Made by a program: the position numbers and the translations under genes. A DNA stretch of 32,367 nucleotides. Origin: Planctomycetaceae bacterium (GTDB lineage Bacteria; Planctomycetota; Planctomycetia; Planctomycetales; Planctomycetaceae). The stretch spans positions 1 through 32,367 of the forward strand of contig JAJDEJ010000047.1 in the NCBI GenBank assembly GCA_029259815.1, given 5' to 3'. Below the pieces are notes generated by a model. The model worked only from the letters and a program-made list of their open reading frames with translations, was not told the DNA's origin and did not search any database. Of the stretch, positions 16,581 to 26,052 are shown piece by piece. Positions within the stretch are counted from its first letter, which is position 1. Every line of letters starts with the position of its first letter.

Positions 16581-18215
16581 ATGTACCGCGTGCTGATTAC
16601 TGACAACCTCTCTCCCGCCGGCCTCCAACTGCTGGAAGCGAATCCTGAGATCGAGGTCGACGTGCGGTCGGGGTTGTCGCCGAAAGAAGTGCGGGAGGCA
16701 CTCAAGGAGGCGGATGGCATCATCATTCGTAGTGGGACGAAGCTCACACCCGAGTTGCTGGAAGGCCAGGAGCGGCTGAAGGTCATCGTGCGAGCGGGCG
16801 TCGGGGTCGACAACATCGACCTGCCGGCGGCGACACGGGCGGGCATCGTGGTGATGAACACACCTGCGGGCAACACGACCAGCACGGCTGAGCACACGAT
16901 CGCCATGCTGATGGCCCTGTCCCGCAACATCGGACCGGCTTCGCAGAGCATGCGCGAGGGCAAGTGGGATCGCAAGCTGTACACGGGCACGCAGCTGTCG
17001 GGCAAGACGATCGGCATCGTCGGCTTGGGCCGCATCGGTCTGTCGGTCGCCAAACGGTGCTGCGGGTTGGAGATGAAGGTTGTGGGATTCGATCCGTTTC
17101 TGTCCGAGGAAAAGGCTGCCGAACATGGCATCGAGTTGTTCCGCGATGTCGATGAACTCATTCCGCGGTGTGACTATCTGTCGGTGCATACACCACTGAC
17201 CGATGAGACGCGGGGGCTCATCAATGCGGAACGATTGCGAAACGCCAAGGCGGGGGTGAGGATCGTGAATTGTGCTCGCGGCGGGATCGTCGACGAAGAT
17301 GATCTGGCGGATGCGATCGAGGCGGGACACGTGGCGGGTGCGGCTTTGGACGTTTATGTCTCTGAGCCACCAAGTGAGGACAGTCGACTGCGGTCGCTGC
17401 CGCAGGTGTTATGCACGCCTCACTTGGGTGCGTCCACGGACGAAGCCCAGGAACAGGTTGCGGTCGAGGCGGCGGACATCATCACGGCTTTCCTCGTGCG
17501 GAACGAAGTGCGATACGCTGTCAACATGGCCCCCATCGCGGCTCAAGAGGTGCCAGGCCTCAAGCCGTATCTCGACTTGTCCTATCGACTGGGACTGCTG
17601 CTCTCACAAATCAATGGGGCGAAGGCGATCAAGGCGGCCCACTTGACTCTGCGTGGAGAAGCCGCAGCCAAGCCCATGAAGTTGATCGCTGCTGCGTTTA
17701 CTTCAGGTCTGCTTTCTCAAGTGCTCGAAGACAATGTCAACATCATCAACGCTGAGATGATGGCCCGTGAACGGGGCATCGAGATTACAGAAGCGGGCAC
17801 ATCGGAAGTGGGCGCCTTTTCAACGGTGGTCGTAGCGACAGTCGAGAACGAGAGCGGCAAGCTTGAAGCGGCCGGCACGATGTTTGGCAACGAGTTCCTG
17901 CGACTCGTCAGACTCGATGGATATCAACTGGATGCTTATCTCGACGGGCTGATGCTGCTTTACAAACACCGTGACGTGCCGGGCCTCATTGGCGCAATCG
18001 GCACGACATTTGGCCAGCATCAGGTCAACATCGCACACATGGCGCTGGGGCGAGAGAAGAACGAGCCGGGGGGCGATGCGGTCGCCGTGCTCAATCTCGA
18101 CAACGAGCCGTCGATCGAGGCGTTAGACGAGGTGTCTTCGCATCCCGATGTCACGGGTATCAAACTCGTGCGACTCCCGGCAGCAGGTGCCCCATTGCCG
18201 TGGCTGGGACTCTGA
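16581..18215 (+). CDS. serA: D-3-phosphoglycerate dehydrogenase
   Basis: First enzyme of serine biosynthesis, oxidising 3-phosphoglycerate with NAD. Type 1 long form of 544 residues with three parts: a substrate domain (MYRVLITDNLSPAGLQLLEA), an NAD-binding domain with IGIVGLGRIG near residue 145, and the C-terminal ASB and ACT domains (VPGLIGAIGTTFGQHQVNIA near residues 467-486). The catalytic Arg in NCARGGIVDE, Glu in SEPP and His in CTPHLGAS are all present. The ACT domain implies feedback control by serine, as known for the family. It lies 105 bases after kbl, so the pair may link glycine and serine metabolism; no ribosome-binding site stands out. Confidence 0.95.
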   Translation: MYRVLITDNLSPAGLQLLEANPEIEVDVRSGLSPKEVREALKEADGIIIRSGTKLTPELLEGQERLKVIVRAGVGVDNIDLPAATRAGIVVMNTPAGNTTSTAEHTIAMLMALSRNIGPASQSMREGKWDRKLYTGTQLSGKTIGIVGLGRIGLSVAKRCCGLEMKVVGFDPFLSEEKAAEHGIELFRDVDELIPRCDYLSVHTPLTDETRGLINAERLRNAKAGVRIVNCARGGIVDEDDLADAIEAGHVAGAALDVYVSEPPSEDSRLRSLPQVLCTPHLGASTDEAQEQVAVEAADIITAFLVRNEVRYAVNMAPIAAQEVPGLKPYLDLSYRLGLLLSQINGAKAIKAAHLTLRGEAAAKPMKLIAAAFTSGLLSQVLEDNVNIINAEMMARERGIEITEAGTSEVGAFSTVVVATVENESGKLEAAGTMFGNEFLRLVRLDGYQLDAYLDGLMLLYKHRDVPGLIGAIGTTFGQHQVNIAHMALGREKNEPGGDAVAVLNLDNEPSIEALDEVSSHPDVTGIKLVRLPAAGAPLPWLGL

Positions 18216-18372
18216 GGCAAGTCCTTTTATGTTAAGTCCTGATGATGACTGGCGTGAACAGCTCTCTCGCCGTTGTCGACGGTCTGGGGCGAGACTAGAA
18301 TGCATCGACCCTCGTCTGGACTTTCGTCGGGTGTGGGTGCGGCTTATCCTTCCCCCTCACAAAGGATGGCTC

Positions 18373-19077
18373 ATGGTCACGAGCGTCCGGCGTCATCGGG
18401 TCCGCAAGAAGAGTTCTTCACCAAAACCGGTGAACGGGCGGAATGGGGACGGAGCGCATCAACCGACACGCTCTCAGGGGATGCAGGTCAGCGTGCTGGT
18501 GCTGAACCGCAACTACATGGCCGTCCATGTGCTCTCTGTCCAACGGGCCTTTTGTCTGTTGTGGAAAGGGTCTGCTGAGGTCGTCAGTGTTGAGAACGAC
18601 CAATACCTGTCGTACGACTTCGACGGTTGGCGTGAGATCAGCGAACTCAAAGCCGAGTTGGACGAACGTGACGACTCGGACGATTGGATACGCTCGGTCA
18701 ACTTCGAGATCCAGGTGCCGCGCATCATTCGGCTCTTGAGGTATGACCGCATCCCACGAAACACGATCAAGTTTAACCGTCGCAACATCTTCCTCCGGGA
18801 CGGTCACTGCTGCCAATACTGCGAAAAGCGATTCCCACGGCAAGAGTTGAGTCTGGACCATGTGATGCCCCGCAGTCGGGGGGGCGAAGACTCGTGGGAG
18901 AACATTGTCTGCGCGTGTCTCAATTGCAACGTGAGTAAGGGAGGTCGCACTCCACAAGAAGCAGGGATAACCCTCAAGTGTACGCCCGTGAAGCCAAAGC
19001 GGAACCCGCTCCTCACACGACAGATCACCCTGCAGAAATACGAGTCCTGGAGAAATTTCGTGTGTTCTTCCGACTGA
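18373..19077 (+). CDS. HNH endonuclease family protein
   Basis: Protein of 234 residues. The C-terminal HNH nuclease domain has zinc-binding Cys147/Cys150 (CQYC) and Cys182/Cys185 (CLNC), with Asp162-His163 (LSLDHVMPRSRGG) and Asn177 (ENIVC) forming the metal site. The N-terminal part (VLVLNRNYMAVHVLSVQRAF, LLWKGSAEVV) is typical of a widespread stand-alone family with unknown target. The ATG at 18373 has aaggat seven bases upstream; an ATG at 18481 also fits the conserved region, and the frame is open upstream into serA. Basic residues 5-20 could bind DNA. No restriction or phage genes are nearby, so a housekeeping role is likelier than selfish spread. Confidence 0.85.
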   Translation: MVTSVRRHRVRKKSSSPKPVNGRNGDGAHQPTRSQGMQVSVLVLNRNYMAVHVLSVQRAFCLLWKGSAEVVSVENDQYLSYDFDGWREISELKAELDERDDSDDWIRSVNFEIQVPRIIRLLRYDRIPRNTIKFNRRNIFLRDGHCCQYCEKRFPRQELSLDHVMPRSRGGEDSWENIVCACLNCNVSKGGRTPQEAGITLKCTPVKPKRNPLLTRQITLQKYESWRNFVCSSD

Positions 19078-19274
19078 TTCACTTTTCCTGTTGAAAGTCG
19101 GCTCACCTTGGCGTGTCTGGTACTGAGACCAATCCCAACGCGATCAACGGTTATCTGGGAATGGTCTGCGATCATGGGCTACCGATCGTATCACAATTGC
19201 ATCTCTGCACCTGAGCGAGTAGCCTGAAACTGACACGATCAAGCCTTCTCTCGAATACAAAGGTCCACTTTGCA

Positions 19275-20351
19275 ATGAAAGCGGCCCAACACAACGTTGC
19301 ACGGTCCTGGCCTCGTCTCTTCATCAATCGATCGGGCTTTACGCTGATCGAACTCTTGGTGGTCATTGCCATCATCGGCATCTTAATTGCCCTGCTGATG
19401 CCTGCGGTCCAACGGGCACGCGAATCGGCCCGGCGCACACAGTGCATCAACAATCTGCACCAGATCGTACTCGCGGCGCACAATTATCAAAGTTCTCACC
19501 GATTCTTCCCGCCAGGCTGGGCGCAGGATCAGTTTGAATGTGACTACCGCCTGCACAACTCGGAAACCGCTGGGAAACCGGTCCCCATTCCCATTGTCAA
19601 TCGACTGAACAATCCACAGCAGCCTAACAATCCGCCACAGCCTAACAATCAGCCGCAGAGGATCGTCACGCTGACCGAGTGGGACCTGGGATCGTATTGG
19701 AGTTGGCACGCAATGTTGCTGCCCGAGATCGGTCAGACAACCGTGAATTTGAACTTCGACTTCACCAAGTACGATCCGAGCAACTGGGCAGGCATCCAAA
19801 TCCCCATCGACTCCTACGTCTGTCCGAGTGCAGGTCTGCCTTCCGGTCGTTGGCACAATTTGGGGTACACGAACTACCGCGGTGTGATGGGTTACTGGCA
19901 GACCACAGATCCCAATGAACCTTTCTATGTTGATCCGAATGCGGACCCGTACGCTCCGCTGAACAACGGCATGTTCTACGAAAACAGTTCGCTGTCGTTT
20001 CGGGATGTCACTGATGGGGAATCAAACACACTGATGTTCGGCGATACCCCGTTCGGCGGTTTCTGGGGCGACAACTATTCCTGCTGTGCTCGCCTCCGCG
20101 AAGATCGTGAGAATTTCGATGACTACTGGCAGGATCCCCCCGCCGACATGGCGTCGTGTCCCAATGGAAACGAACTCAACGAACCGTTAGTCGGGCCACA
20201 ATTTTTCGGCTTCGGCAGTTCGCACGGCGAGATCTGCAATTTTGCACTCGTCGACGGCTCAACAAAGTCCATCGCTAAGTCGATCGACACGGACTTGCTG
20301 CGTGCCCTGTTCACCAGGAATGGACAAGATCGAGTGACCGACGCCTTCTGA
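19275..20351 (+). CDS. DUF1559 family protein with type IV pilin-like N-terminus
   Basis: Planctomycete-expanded family of exported pseudopilin-like proteins, function unknown. The N-terminal methylation segment is textbook: cleavage at Gly21-Phe22 in [20 protein letters not shown], then [20 protein letters not shown] and [12 protein letters not shown]. The C-terminal pattern [20 protein letters not shown] matches the family's conserved end. Residues 112-128 form a Pro/Gln/Asn-rich insertion built from repeated DNA units (cctaacaatc type, 19623-19650). At 358 residues the length is ordinary. Probably processed by a prepilin peptidase encoded elsewhere. Whether it builds a filament is not known. 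Confidence 0.92.
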   Translation: MKAAQHNVARSWPRLFINRSGFTLIELLVVIAIIGILIALLMPAVQRARESARRTQCINNLHQIVLAAHNYQSSHRFFPPGWAQDQFECDYRLHNSETAGKPVPIPIVNRLNNPQQPNNPPQPNNQPQRIVTLTEWDLGSYWSWHAMLLPEIGQTTVNLNFDFTKYDPSNWAGIQIPIDSYVCPSAGLPSGRWHNLGYTNYRGVMGYWQTTDPNEPFYVDPNADPYAPLNNGMFYENSSLSFRDVTDGESNTLMFGDTPFGGFWGDNYSCCARLREDRENFDDYWQDPPADMASCPNGNELNEPLVGPQFFGFGSSHGEICNFALVDGSTKSIAKSIDTDLLRALFTRNGQDRVTDAF

Positions 20352-20399
20352 TACGGTAACGTTCTTCTTCATTGAATAGGCAATTGACAATCCCGTCGA

Positions 20400-21464
20400 T
20401 CAAGCCCGATCGAAGGGAAACGCTGTGACCTCACAGAGTGAGGACAATCCGAGAGCGGTCAGCAGCAGGCGATCAAAGCCCAGGGCAACGCCTGAGCACT
20501 CGGGAAGCCCGACATCCATCGCCTCCAGCAACCGGCTCTGTTCAGGCAGTGGCGGCAATCCTTGTTGTTGACGCTTGCGGGACTGTTCTGACTGACGTCG
20601 CCGTAGTTCCTCTGGGTCTGTCAGTTCCTGGTACCCGTTACAGATCTCGATCCCATCGACGTACAGTTCAAACCGCTCTGCGACAGGAATGACCATGTTG
20701 CGGATCCGGGCGAGTGCCGCTTGTGAAGCGGGATAGTCAAACAGAAAGACGGCTCCTTGCTCAGCGAGCATTGGCTCAACCGCTTCGCTGAGCAACAGGT
20801 TCAGCCAACCGTCCCGATCATCGTCGTGAAGCGAAGATGGCCCCTTGATGCCTCGCGTCTCGGCCATGCTTCTCAAGTCTCCCACCGACTTTGACAAGAC
20901 ACCTCCACCGAGCGCCTGTTGAAAGGCGTCTTCGTATGTCAACCGGCAAAAGGGACGTGCCAACTGTCGGCCAGAGAGGCTTGCGCGGCCATGATCCGTG
21001 ACCTCCACCCCTTCGATACTGCGAGCGACGATCGAAACTTGATTGTGAAATTCATCGGTCAACTGCTCAACCAGATCCATCTGCTGATGATAGGTCTCGC
21101 CCACCTGATACCACTCCACGATAGTGAATTCCGGGTTGTGCAGTCGTCCGGACTCCTCCTGCCTGAAGGCACGGGTGATCTGAAAGATGGACTCTGCGCC
21201 CGCTGCCAACAGTCGCTTCATCCCGAACTCCGGAGACGTCTGCAGATACAGAGGTGCGACACCGCCCTCAGCGCAAACCTCCAGGCAAAAGGGCTCCAAC
21301 CAGGCATCCACACAGACGTCGTGGGAGAGGATGGGAGTCTCGACTTCCCAATAGCCCAGCCTGCAAAAAAACTGCCTCACCCAGTCCAACATCTCCGCTC
21401 GTAGACGCAGAATGGGCAATGATGCCGTCGGGCGAAAGTCAGACTCGCTGGACGGTGGGCTCAT
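20400..21464 (-). CDS. epmA: Elongation factor P lysine ligase (EpmA/PoxA/GenX)
   Basis: Class II lysyl-tRNA-synthetase-like enzyme that attaches beta-lysine to a conserved lysine of elongation factor P. It lacks the anticodon-binding domain, as expected, beginning with RLRAEMLDWVRQFFCRLGYW. Motif 2 is IFQITRAFRQEESGRLHNPE and motif 3 is GVALGFDRLLLTALG; TSPEFGMKRLLAAGAE is characteristic of EpmA. Length 354 residues, slightly above the usual 325. Neither efp nor epmB is in the window. It follows the kinase gene by 62 bases on the same strand and may share its transcript. No strong ribosome-binding site is seen at the chosen ATG. Confidence 0.9.
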   Translation of the reverse strand: MSPPSSESDFRPTASLPILRLRAEMLDWVRQFFCRLGYWEVETPILSHDVCVDAWLEPFCLEVCAEGGVAPLYLQTSPEFGMKRLLAAGAESIFQITRAFRQEESGRLHNPEFTIVEWYQVGETYHQQMDLVEQLTDEFHNQVSIVARSIEGVEVTDHGRASLSGRQLARPFCRLTYEDAFQQALGGGVLSKSVGDLRSMAETRGIKGPSSLHDDDRDGWLNLLLSEAVEPMLAEQGAVFLFDYPASQAALARIRNMVIPVAERFELYVDGIEICNGYQELTDPEELRRRQSEQSRKRQQQGLPPLPEQSRLLEAMDVGLPECSGVALGFDRLLLTALGLSSLCEVTAFPFDRA

Positions 21465-21526
21465 GCGCGGGAGAGTCTCGAATCTCGGGGATCAGTCGGG
21501 TCAGGGACTCTCAAGTCGTTGTGGAC

Positions 21527-22984
21527 CTACTCTTGGAGATGACCGCGACCATCAAGTGCGCTGGTGATCGCCTCTCGCAGGTCTCGAAGTCGAATCGGCT
21601 GCGTGAGGACTTGAACCCGTTCACTCGTCGGCTCAAATTCATTGACGAACTCCGCCTGGCGCTCTGACAACACGAAGAGTGTCGCGATGGCAGCAGTCTC
21701 TGCCAAGGGTACGACTCGTTCAAAGTCGTCGATAATCCGGTTGCCAATCGACCCTCCCATGAAAATGACGCAGTTCGGCGGATTCGTCTTCATCCGGATC
21801 AGTGCTCTTTCGACATCGCTCAGCAGCAACACACGAAACCCATGGCGTGAGAGATAGTCACGCAGCCAGTCCTGCTGTTGCCGCCGTCCTTCGACACACA
21901 ACACGGTCAACTCCGTGCCACTGTCCTGAGTGAAGGCGGGGATCGTACCCGAATCCGTCTCGCGGCGTCCCAGCATTGGCCGCAGATCGCCGATGACCTG
22001 CATGGCCGTCTGATACCGCCGGTCTGGATCAATGTCCATCAGCCGGTTGATAACGCCAATGACGCCAGGCGGAAGTGTCGGCTCAATCTCTGCAACGGGT
22101 TGCACTTGGCGATACCGAGTAATGTCACGGCGTTCGTCGCGACTCCGCGTCCGCGGGTAAGGAGGTTGCCCGGTCACCAATTCGTAAAGAATCCCCCCCA
22201 GAAAAAACAGATCACTGCGAGGGTCATTCATGGGCGCAGCAGTGTGCTTCTCCAGAGTGGAGTACTCAAGCGCCTGAGCAAACGCCGCATGTCCCACCTT
22301 TTGAAGCAACCGCTCATCTGCAGCCAAACCAAAGTCGATCAACTTGGCCTTGCCCTGACTGCTCATGAGCACGTTGGTCATTTTCATGTCGCGGTGAGTA
22401 ATTCCCAATCCAAAGGCATACGCCAAAGCCTCACAAACGTGCATGGCATATCGGCAGGCCTCCATTGGCTCGAGCTTGCCTCGAGTCTTGAGGAATTCCC
22501 GGAGATTGCCCCCTTCGACAAACTCCATCGTAATGAAGTGAATGTCGCGATGGCGATCGTACCCGTAGACCGGCACGATGTTCGGATGCTTCAATCGCTT
22601 TCCGACTTGGCCCTCTCGTTGGAACAGTTCGATCGTGTCGCGGTCGTTCGACCAACGCTCTCGGAGAACCTTGACACCGATCATCCGTCCATCATCAACT
22701 GCACACCCTCGATAGACTCGGGCAAAGCTGCCGGATGCGTTGCGGTACATCAGCTTGACACCGCCGAGCACCAGACCGTCGGCATCGCCCTTCCTGATCC
22801 GCTCCACCTGAAACCTGGTCAAGGCGTGCTTCTGCTCCAACTGCCGAAGCAAGTCTGAACCACTGGCGTTGACCGGCAGTCCATCCCGACACTCCTGCAG
22901 CTGTGGCAGATCGATCAACTGCAGCCCCAAAAGCTGGGACCCCAGATCGTCCAAACTCGTTTCTGACATGGAAATTGTGAGCAT
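21527..22984 (-). CDS. Serine/threonine protein kinase with degenerate receiver-like C-terminus
   Basis: Protein of 485 residues. The Hanks-type kinase domain spans about 75-345: glycine-rich loop NASGSFARVYRG, ATP lysine Lys105 in GVKVL, Glu124 in the alphaC helix, catalytic THRDMKMTNVL with Asp199, and Asp217 in LIDFGLA. All needed residues are present. The N-terminal 70 residues (LTRFQVERIRKGDADGLVLG) match the leader seen on many planctomycete kinases. Residues 365-475 look like a response-regulator receiver (ELTVLCVEGRRQQQDWLRDY, HGFRVLLLSDVERAL) but the phospho-acceptor strand reads CVIFMGG, without Asp. Two starts (22984, 22969) are possible. No membrane span, so cytoplasmic. Confidence 0.88.
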   Translation of the reverse strand: MLTISMSETSLDDLGSQLLGLQLIDLPQLQECRDGLPVNASGSDLLRQLEQKHALTRFQVERIRKGDADGLVLGGVKLMYRNASGSFARVYRGCAVDDGRMIGVKVLRERWSNDRDTIELFQREGQVGKRLKHPNIVPVYGYDRHRDIHFITMEFVEGGNLREFLKTRGKLEPMEACRYAMHVCEALAYAFGLGITHRDMKMTNVLMSSQGKAKLIDFGLAADERLLQKVGHAAFAQALEYSTLEKHTAAPMNDPRSDLFFLGGILYELVTGQPPYPRTRSRDERRDITRYRQVQPVAEIEPTLPPGVIGVINRLMDIDPDRRYQTAMQVIGDLRPMLGRRETDSGTIPAFTQDSGTELTVLCVEGRRQQQDWLRDYLSRHGFRVLLLSDVERALIRMKTNPPNCVIFMGGSIGNRIIDDFERVVPLAETAAIATLFVLSERQAEFVNEFEPTSERVQVLTQPIRLRDLREAITSALDGRGHLQE

Positions 22985-23149
22985 CGCCTCTCGGCGCAGC
23001 CCTCACCAGTGCTGAGGCCACGTCATGCAGACGGTGAGGAGACCCCTCATGGACGACAGCAGTTCAAATCTCAATCATCCCGCGAAAAACGACCGATTCG
23101 TCTATCCTATCACGACTTGAGTGCGAGTCAATTCGGCTCACAAAACCAA

Positions 23150-24316
23150 TCACCGCTCTTCAATCTGACCGAATCGCACACGCCCGTCCGCTACGGTCGC
23201 AGTGATTCGGAGTCTGTCATCACCGGGGGTCCAGTGGAACAGCATCAAATCGGCCCGGCACCCTCGCTGCAATATCACACTCTCGCAGCCCAAAAGCATG
23301 GCTGGCTGACGACCCGCCATCTCGCACGCCTCCGCCAATGTGACCCCCGCCACGTTCACCGTCGCGGCGACACACACATCGGTCTGCACCCCCGATCCGG
23401 CCAACATCTGGCGTTGACCAGCAATCACAATCGGCCCGTCCTCCAAAATCTCAAAGCGCCCCCCGTGATACTCGTATTCTCCCGGTGGACATCCGGCCAG
23501 CCCGGATGCATCACATGTCAGGATCACATTGCGAGGCCCCTTCGTGCGGATGATCGACCGTACCACGCTCGGCGGCAGGTGGAACCCGTCATTGATGATG
23601 CTCGTTTTCAGCCGGGGATCGCCTAGTTGTTCCCAGATATAGTTCGGATGCCGCCGGATCGTGCCATGTGCCCCGTTCCCCAGATGGGTACTCAGCCGGG
23701 CACCCGCGTCAACCGCTGCTGCAATCTGCTCGCCCGTCGCCGCTGTATGCCCGATGGCGATTGTCACACCCTCCGCCACCGCCCGTCGGATGAACTCCAC
23801 CGCACCCTCCACTTCCGGAGCCAATGTCACCAAACGAATCCGCCCGCCCGACGCCTCCTGCAACTGCGTAAACTCGTCCCAGTCCGCCGGTCGCACATCA
23901 GCCAACGGATGAGCCCCCCGCGGACCATCTTCACCCGAGATATAAGGTCCTTCCAGATGACATCCCGCCACCATCCGATCGGCCCACGGCTCCTGTTCGC
24001 ACGCCTCACGAATCGCCGTGAACCCATCCCGCAACGGCTCAAACGCACTCGTGATTAACGTCGGACACATCCGCGTGATGCCATACGCAAAGTGCGGCTC
24101 CAGCGTCTCCAGCACCTGCTCCGCTGTCAGCCCTTCATCACTGAACCACTGCCCGCCGTACCCATTGATCTGCAAGTCAAACAGCCCCGGCGCAACAAAC
24201 GGCCACTCCTCCACCGCCCCCTCCGGCCAAACCGGCTCCACACTCGCGATCCGACCATCCGCAATCGTGACCCGCACCGGCTCACCCGTGTCGTAACGTC
24301 GTCCCTCGATGTTCAT
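23150..24316 (-). CDS. nagA: N-acetylglucosamine-6-phosphate deacetylase-like amidohydrolase
   Basis: Probable deacetylase of GlcNAc-6-phosphate, feeding aminosugars from cell wall or chitin into glycolysis. NagA-type features in the 388-residue product: PGLFDLQINGYGG (family form lacking the HxH), Glu122 in HLEGPY, His190 in GHTAAT, His211 in STHLGNGAHG, His246 and catalytic Asp269 in TCDASGLAG. The THLGNGAHG segment departs from the usual THLFNAM, so substrate range could differ. The start at 24316 has ggag seven bases upstream; the longer open frame to 24490 is rejected because it runs through a palindromic repeat. Gap of 165 bases to the kinase gene downstream. No other nag genes nearby. 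Confidence 0.85.
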   Translation of the reverse strand: MNIEGRRYDTGEPVRVTIADGRIASVEPVWPEGAVEEWPFVAPGLFDLQINGYGGQWFSDEGLTAEQVLETLEPHFAYGITRMCPTLITSAFEPLRDGFTAIREACEQEPWADRMVAGCHLEGPYISGEDGPRGAHPLADVRPADWDEFTQLQEASGGRIRLVTLAPEVEGAVEFIRRAVAEGVTIAIGHTAATGEQIAAAVDAGARLSTHLGNGAHGTIRRHPNYIWEQLGDPRLKTSIINDGFHLPPSVVRSIIRTKGPRNVILTCDASGLAGCPPGEYEYHGGRFEILEDGPIVIAGQRQMLAGSGVQTDVCVAATVNVAGVTLAEACEMAGRQPAMLLGCESVILQRGCRADLMLFHWTPGDDRLRITATVADGRVRFGQIEER

Positions 24317-24394
24317 CAATGATCTCCAGATCTCGACATTTGAAATCAGTATAGCGTTGCCGTCGCTCGCTTGCGGTTTCGCCGGTAAGGGGAC

Positions 24395-24469
24395 GGGGTC
24401 AGGCACCATTTCGCCAGGGAGAACTCCCCTCACTCCTTCGCACCCAAGAGCGAAATGGTGCCTGACCTC
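24395..24469. repeat. Palindromic repeat with ggggtcaggcacca arms (copy 2)
   Basis: Arms 24395-24414 and 24450-24469 (ggggtcaggcaccatttcgc against its complement, one terminal mismatch), 35-base loop. Same arms as 5266-5340 but a different loop. Sits in the divergent nagA/yhaO intergenic region (24317-24665), which otherwise shows no gene. Confidence 0.8.
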
Positions 24470-24665
24470 GTCGTAATTCGATATTCCCAACTGAACACCC
24501 GCACCCTTTGCCCAATCCGGGCTTTGCGCAAACCCATCCTCCGGCTAAACTTGCCGGTCACGTCCACGGGGCAAGCGGACGATAACGGGGGCGATGGATG
24601 TCAAGAATTTGCTGACACCCCTCTCTCGTGCTACCCAGGGAGGCCCCGGAAAGGAAGGGATTCCA

Positions 24666-25943
24666 ATGTCGCTGAGGCCGTTTCGCTTCATTCACGCCAC
24701 CAATCTGCGGCTCGATCAGCCGCTGTGGGGCATCGGTTCCGTTAACAGCGACGCCCGCCGCATCGCCGAAGACGCCACGCTCACCGCGTTCCACCACATC
24801 GTGGACGCGTGCATCGATCACAAAGTCGCTTGCCTGCTTTTGACCGGCAACAGCTTCGACGCGGCTCATGCCTACCGCGCCCGCATGACGCTCGAAGATG
24901 CCTGCGAAAGGCTTGCTGAACATGACGTCGAAATCTTCATCGTCCCCGGTGAGACCGACCCGTCGCACTCCTGGATCAAAGGCCTGCATCTGCCGCCTAA
25001 CGTCACCACATTCGTCAGTCGCCACTCCGAACCAGTCGCAGTCGTCCGTGACGGCGAAGTGCTCGCCACCGTCGAACCGTTCGAGGATCGCCACTCCAGT
25101 GCTCAACGCAGCTCACACTCCTCCGCCCTCCGCATCGGTCTGATCGGAGCCGGTCAGCACGAAACACTGCAAGAGAAACTCGCCGCGGTCGCCGCGTCAA
25201 ACGACGACAAACAATTGCTCGAAGACTTCCCCATCGCGGGCACCTTCGGCTACCTCGCTCTGGGCAACGGCAGCGAGCACATGACGGTCGACCTCCCGCG
25301 CGGCATCGCCCACGACCCCGGTTGTCCGCAACCACTCGACGGACGTCACACCACCGACATGGGTTGTTCGCTCATCGACGTCGACCGAGCCGGACAACTC
25401 ATCGTCAAGATGCTGCCGACCGCCGTCGTGCGTCGCGAGGAGATCGAACTCAAACTGAAGGACGACACCTCCTGGGACAGCCTCGTGCAGGACATGCAAT
25501 CCGCCCTGCTCGACCGTGACCCCCTCCACACCGAAAAACTCTGGCTTGTCCGCTGGGTCATCGAAGGCGAAGGCTCGCTCGCCGACTCACTCCGCGAAAG
25601 CACAGCTCAACGCGAGTTGACCGAACTCGTCGAACAGGAACTGGCCGACGACCGGGGCGTGATCCGGATTCACGAAGTGGACCTGCGGGCCAACTGGTCG
25701 TACCTGTCCAATCTCGAAATCACAGGCACCGTCTTCGAGGAGTTCACGAACGTCATCGATCAGCGACTGCCCACGCACATCGACCAGTTCCGCAAGCGAC
25801 TCCCCGCCATCGACTGGCCCGAAGCCGGTTGGGTGCGGCACGTCATCGACACGGGCGAACGCATGAGCTCCCGCGACATCGCCGCCCACGCCCACGACCT
25901 CGCCCGCCAATGGCTCCTCCCAATGGGATCACGTGACGACTGA
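24666..25943 (+). CDS. YhaO/SbcD-like metallophosphoesterase-fold protein, probably catalytically inactive
   Basis: Protein of 425 residues with the layout of the SbcD/Mre11-like YhaO family, next to a YhaN-like ATPase. Each metal-binding motif is altered: the usual DxH in FIHAADLHLD is N13-L-R15 (FIHATNLRLD); the Asp of GDxxD is Asn62 (LLTGNSFD); the GNHD motif is GETD (95-98); and the GHxH motif is GNGS (200-203, ALGNGSEH). The fold-specifying context around each is preserved and the frame is open, so this looks like a maintained pseudoenzyme. The ATG at 24666 follows ggaaaggaaggg; the earlier ATG at 24594 adds residues without likeness. It may serve as a scaffold for the ATPase. A hairpin lies in the 109-base gap before the next gene. 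Confidence 0.82.
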   Translation: MSLRPFRFIHATNLRLDQPLWGIGSVNSDARRIAEDATLTAFHHIVDACIDHKVACLLLTGNSFDAAHAYRARMTLEDACERLAEHDVEIFIVPGETDPSHSWIKGLHLPPNVTTFVSRHSEPVAVVRDGEVLATVEPFEDRHSSAQRSSHSSALRIGLIGAGQHETLQEKLAAVAASNDDKQLLEDFPIAGTFGYLALGNGSEHMTVDLPRGIAHDPGCPQPLDGRHTTDMGCSLIDVDRAGQLIVKMLPTAVVRREEIELKLKDDTSWDSLVQDMQSALLDRDPLHTEKLWLVRWVIEGEGSLADSLRESTAQRELTELVEQELADDRGVIRIHEVDLRANWSYLSNLEITGTVFEEFTNVIDQRLPTHIDQFRKRLPAIDWPEAGWVRHVIDTGERMSSRDIAAHAHDLARQWLLPMGSRDD

Positions 25944-25952
25944 CAAACCACC

Positions 25953-25981
25953 AATCCGCAATCAACCATCGCTTGCGGATT
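25953..25981. repeat. Hairpin between yhaO-like and yhaN-like genes
   Basis: Perfect 9-bp arms aatccgcaa (25953-25961) and ttgcggatt (25973-25981) with an 11-base loop, ten bases after the upstream stop. No T tract. It could reduce readthrough or protect the upstream transcript. Confidence 0.5.
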
Positions 25982-26052
25982 AGCACCACCAAAAACTTCC
26001 CAACGACTCACCGCGACCCCAGGTCGCCCTCATCACGGACGAGGATTTCCCG

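Noticed and set aside
19607..19658. Tandem cctaacaatc-type units as a possible CRISPR-like repeat
   Set aside because: Only a few short degenerate units inside the DUF1559 coding frame, giving a Pro/Gln/Asn stretch; no spacer structure.
21878..22858. 326-residue plus-strand open frame opposite the kinase
   Set aside because: The kinase motifs are on the other strand and complete; this frame shows no domain.
24317..24490. N-terminal extension of nagA to 24490
   Set aside because: The extension is translated palindromic repeat; the ATG at 24316 has a proper ribosome-binding site and yields the normal NagA N-terminus.
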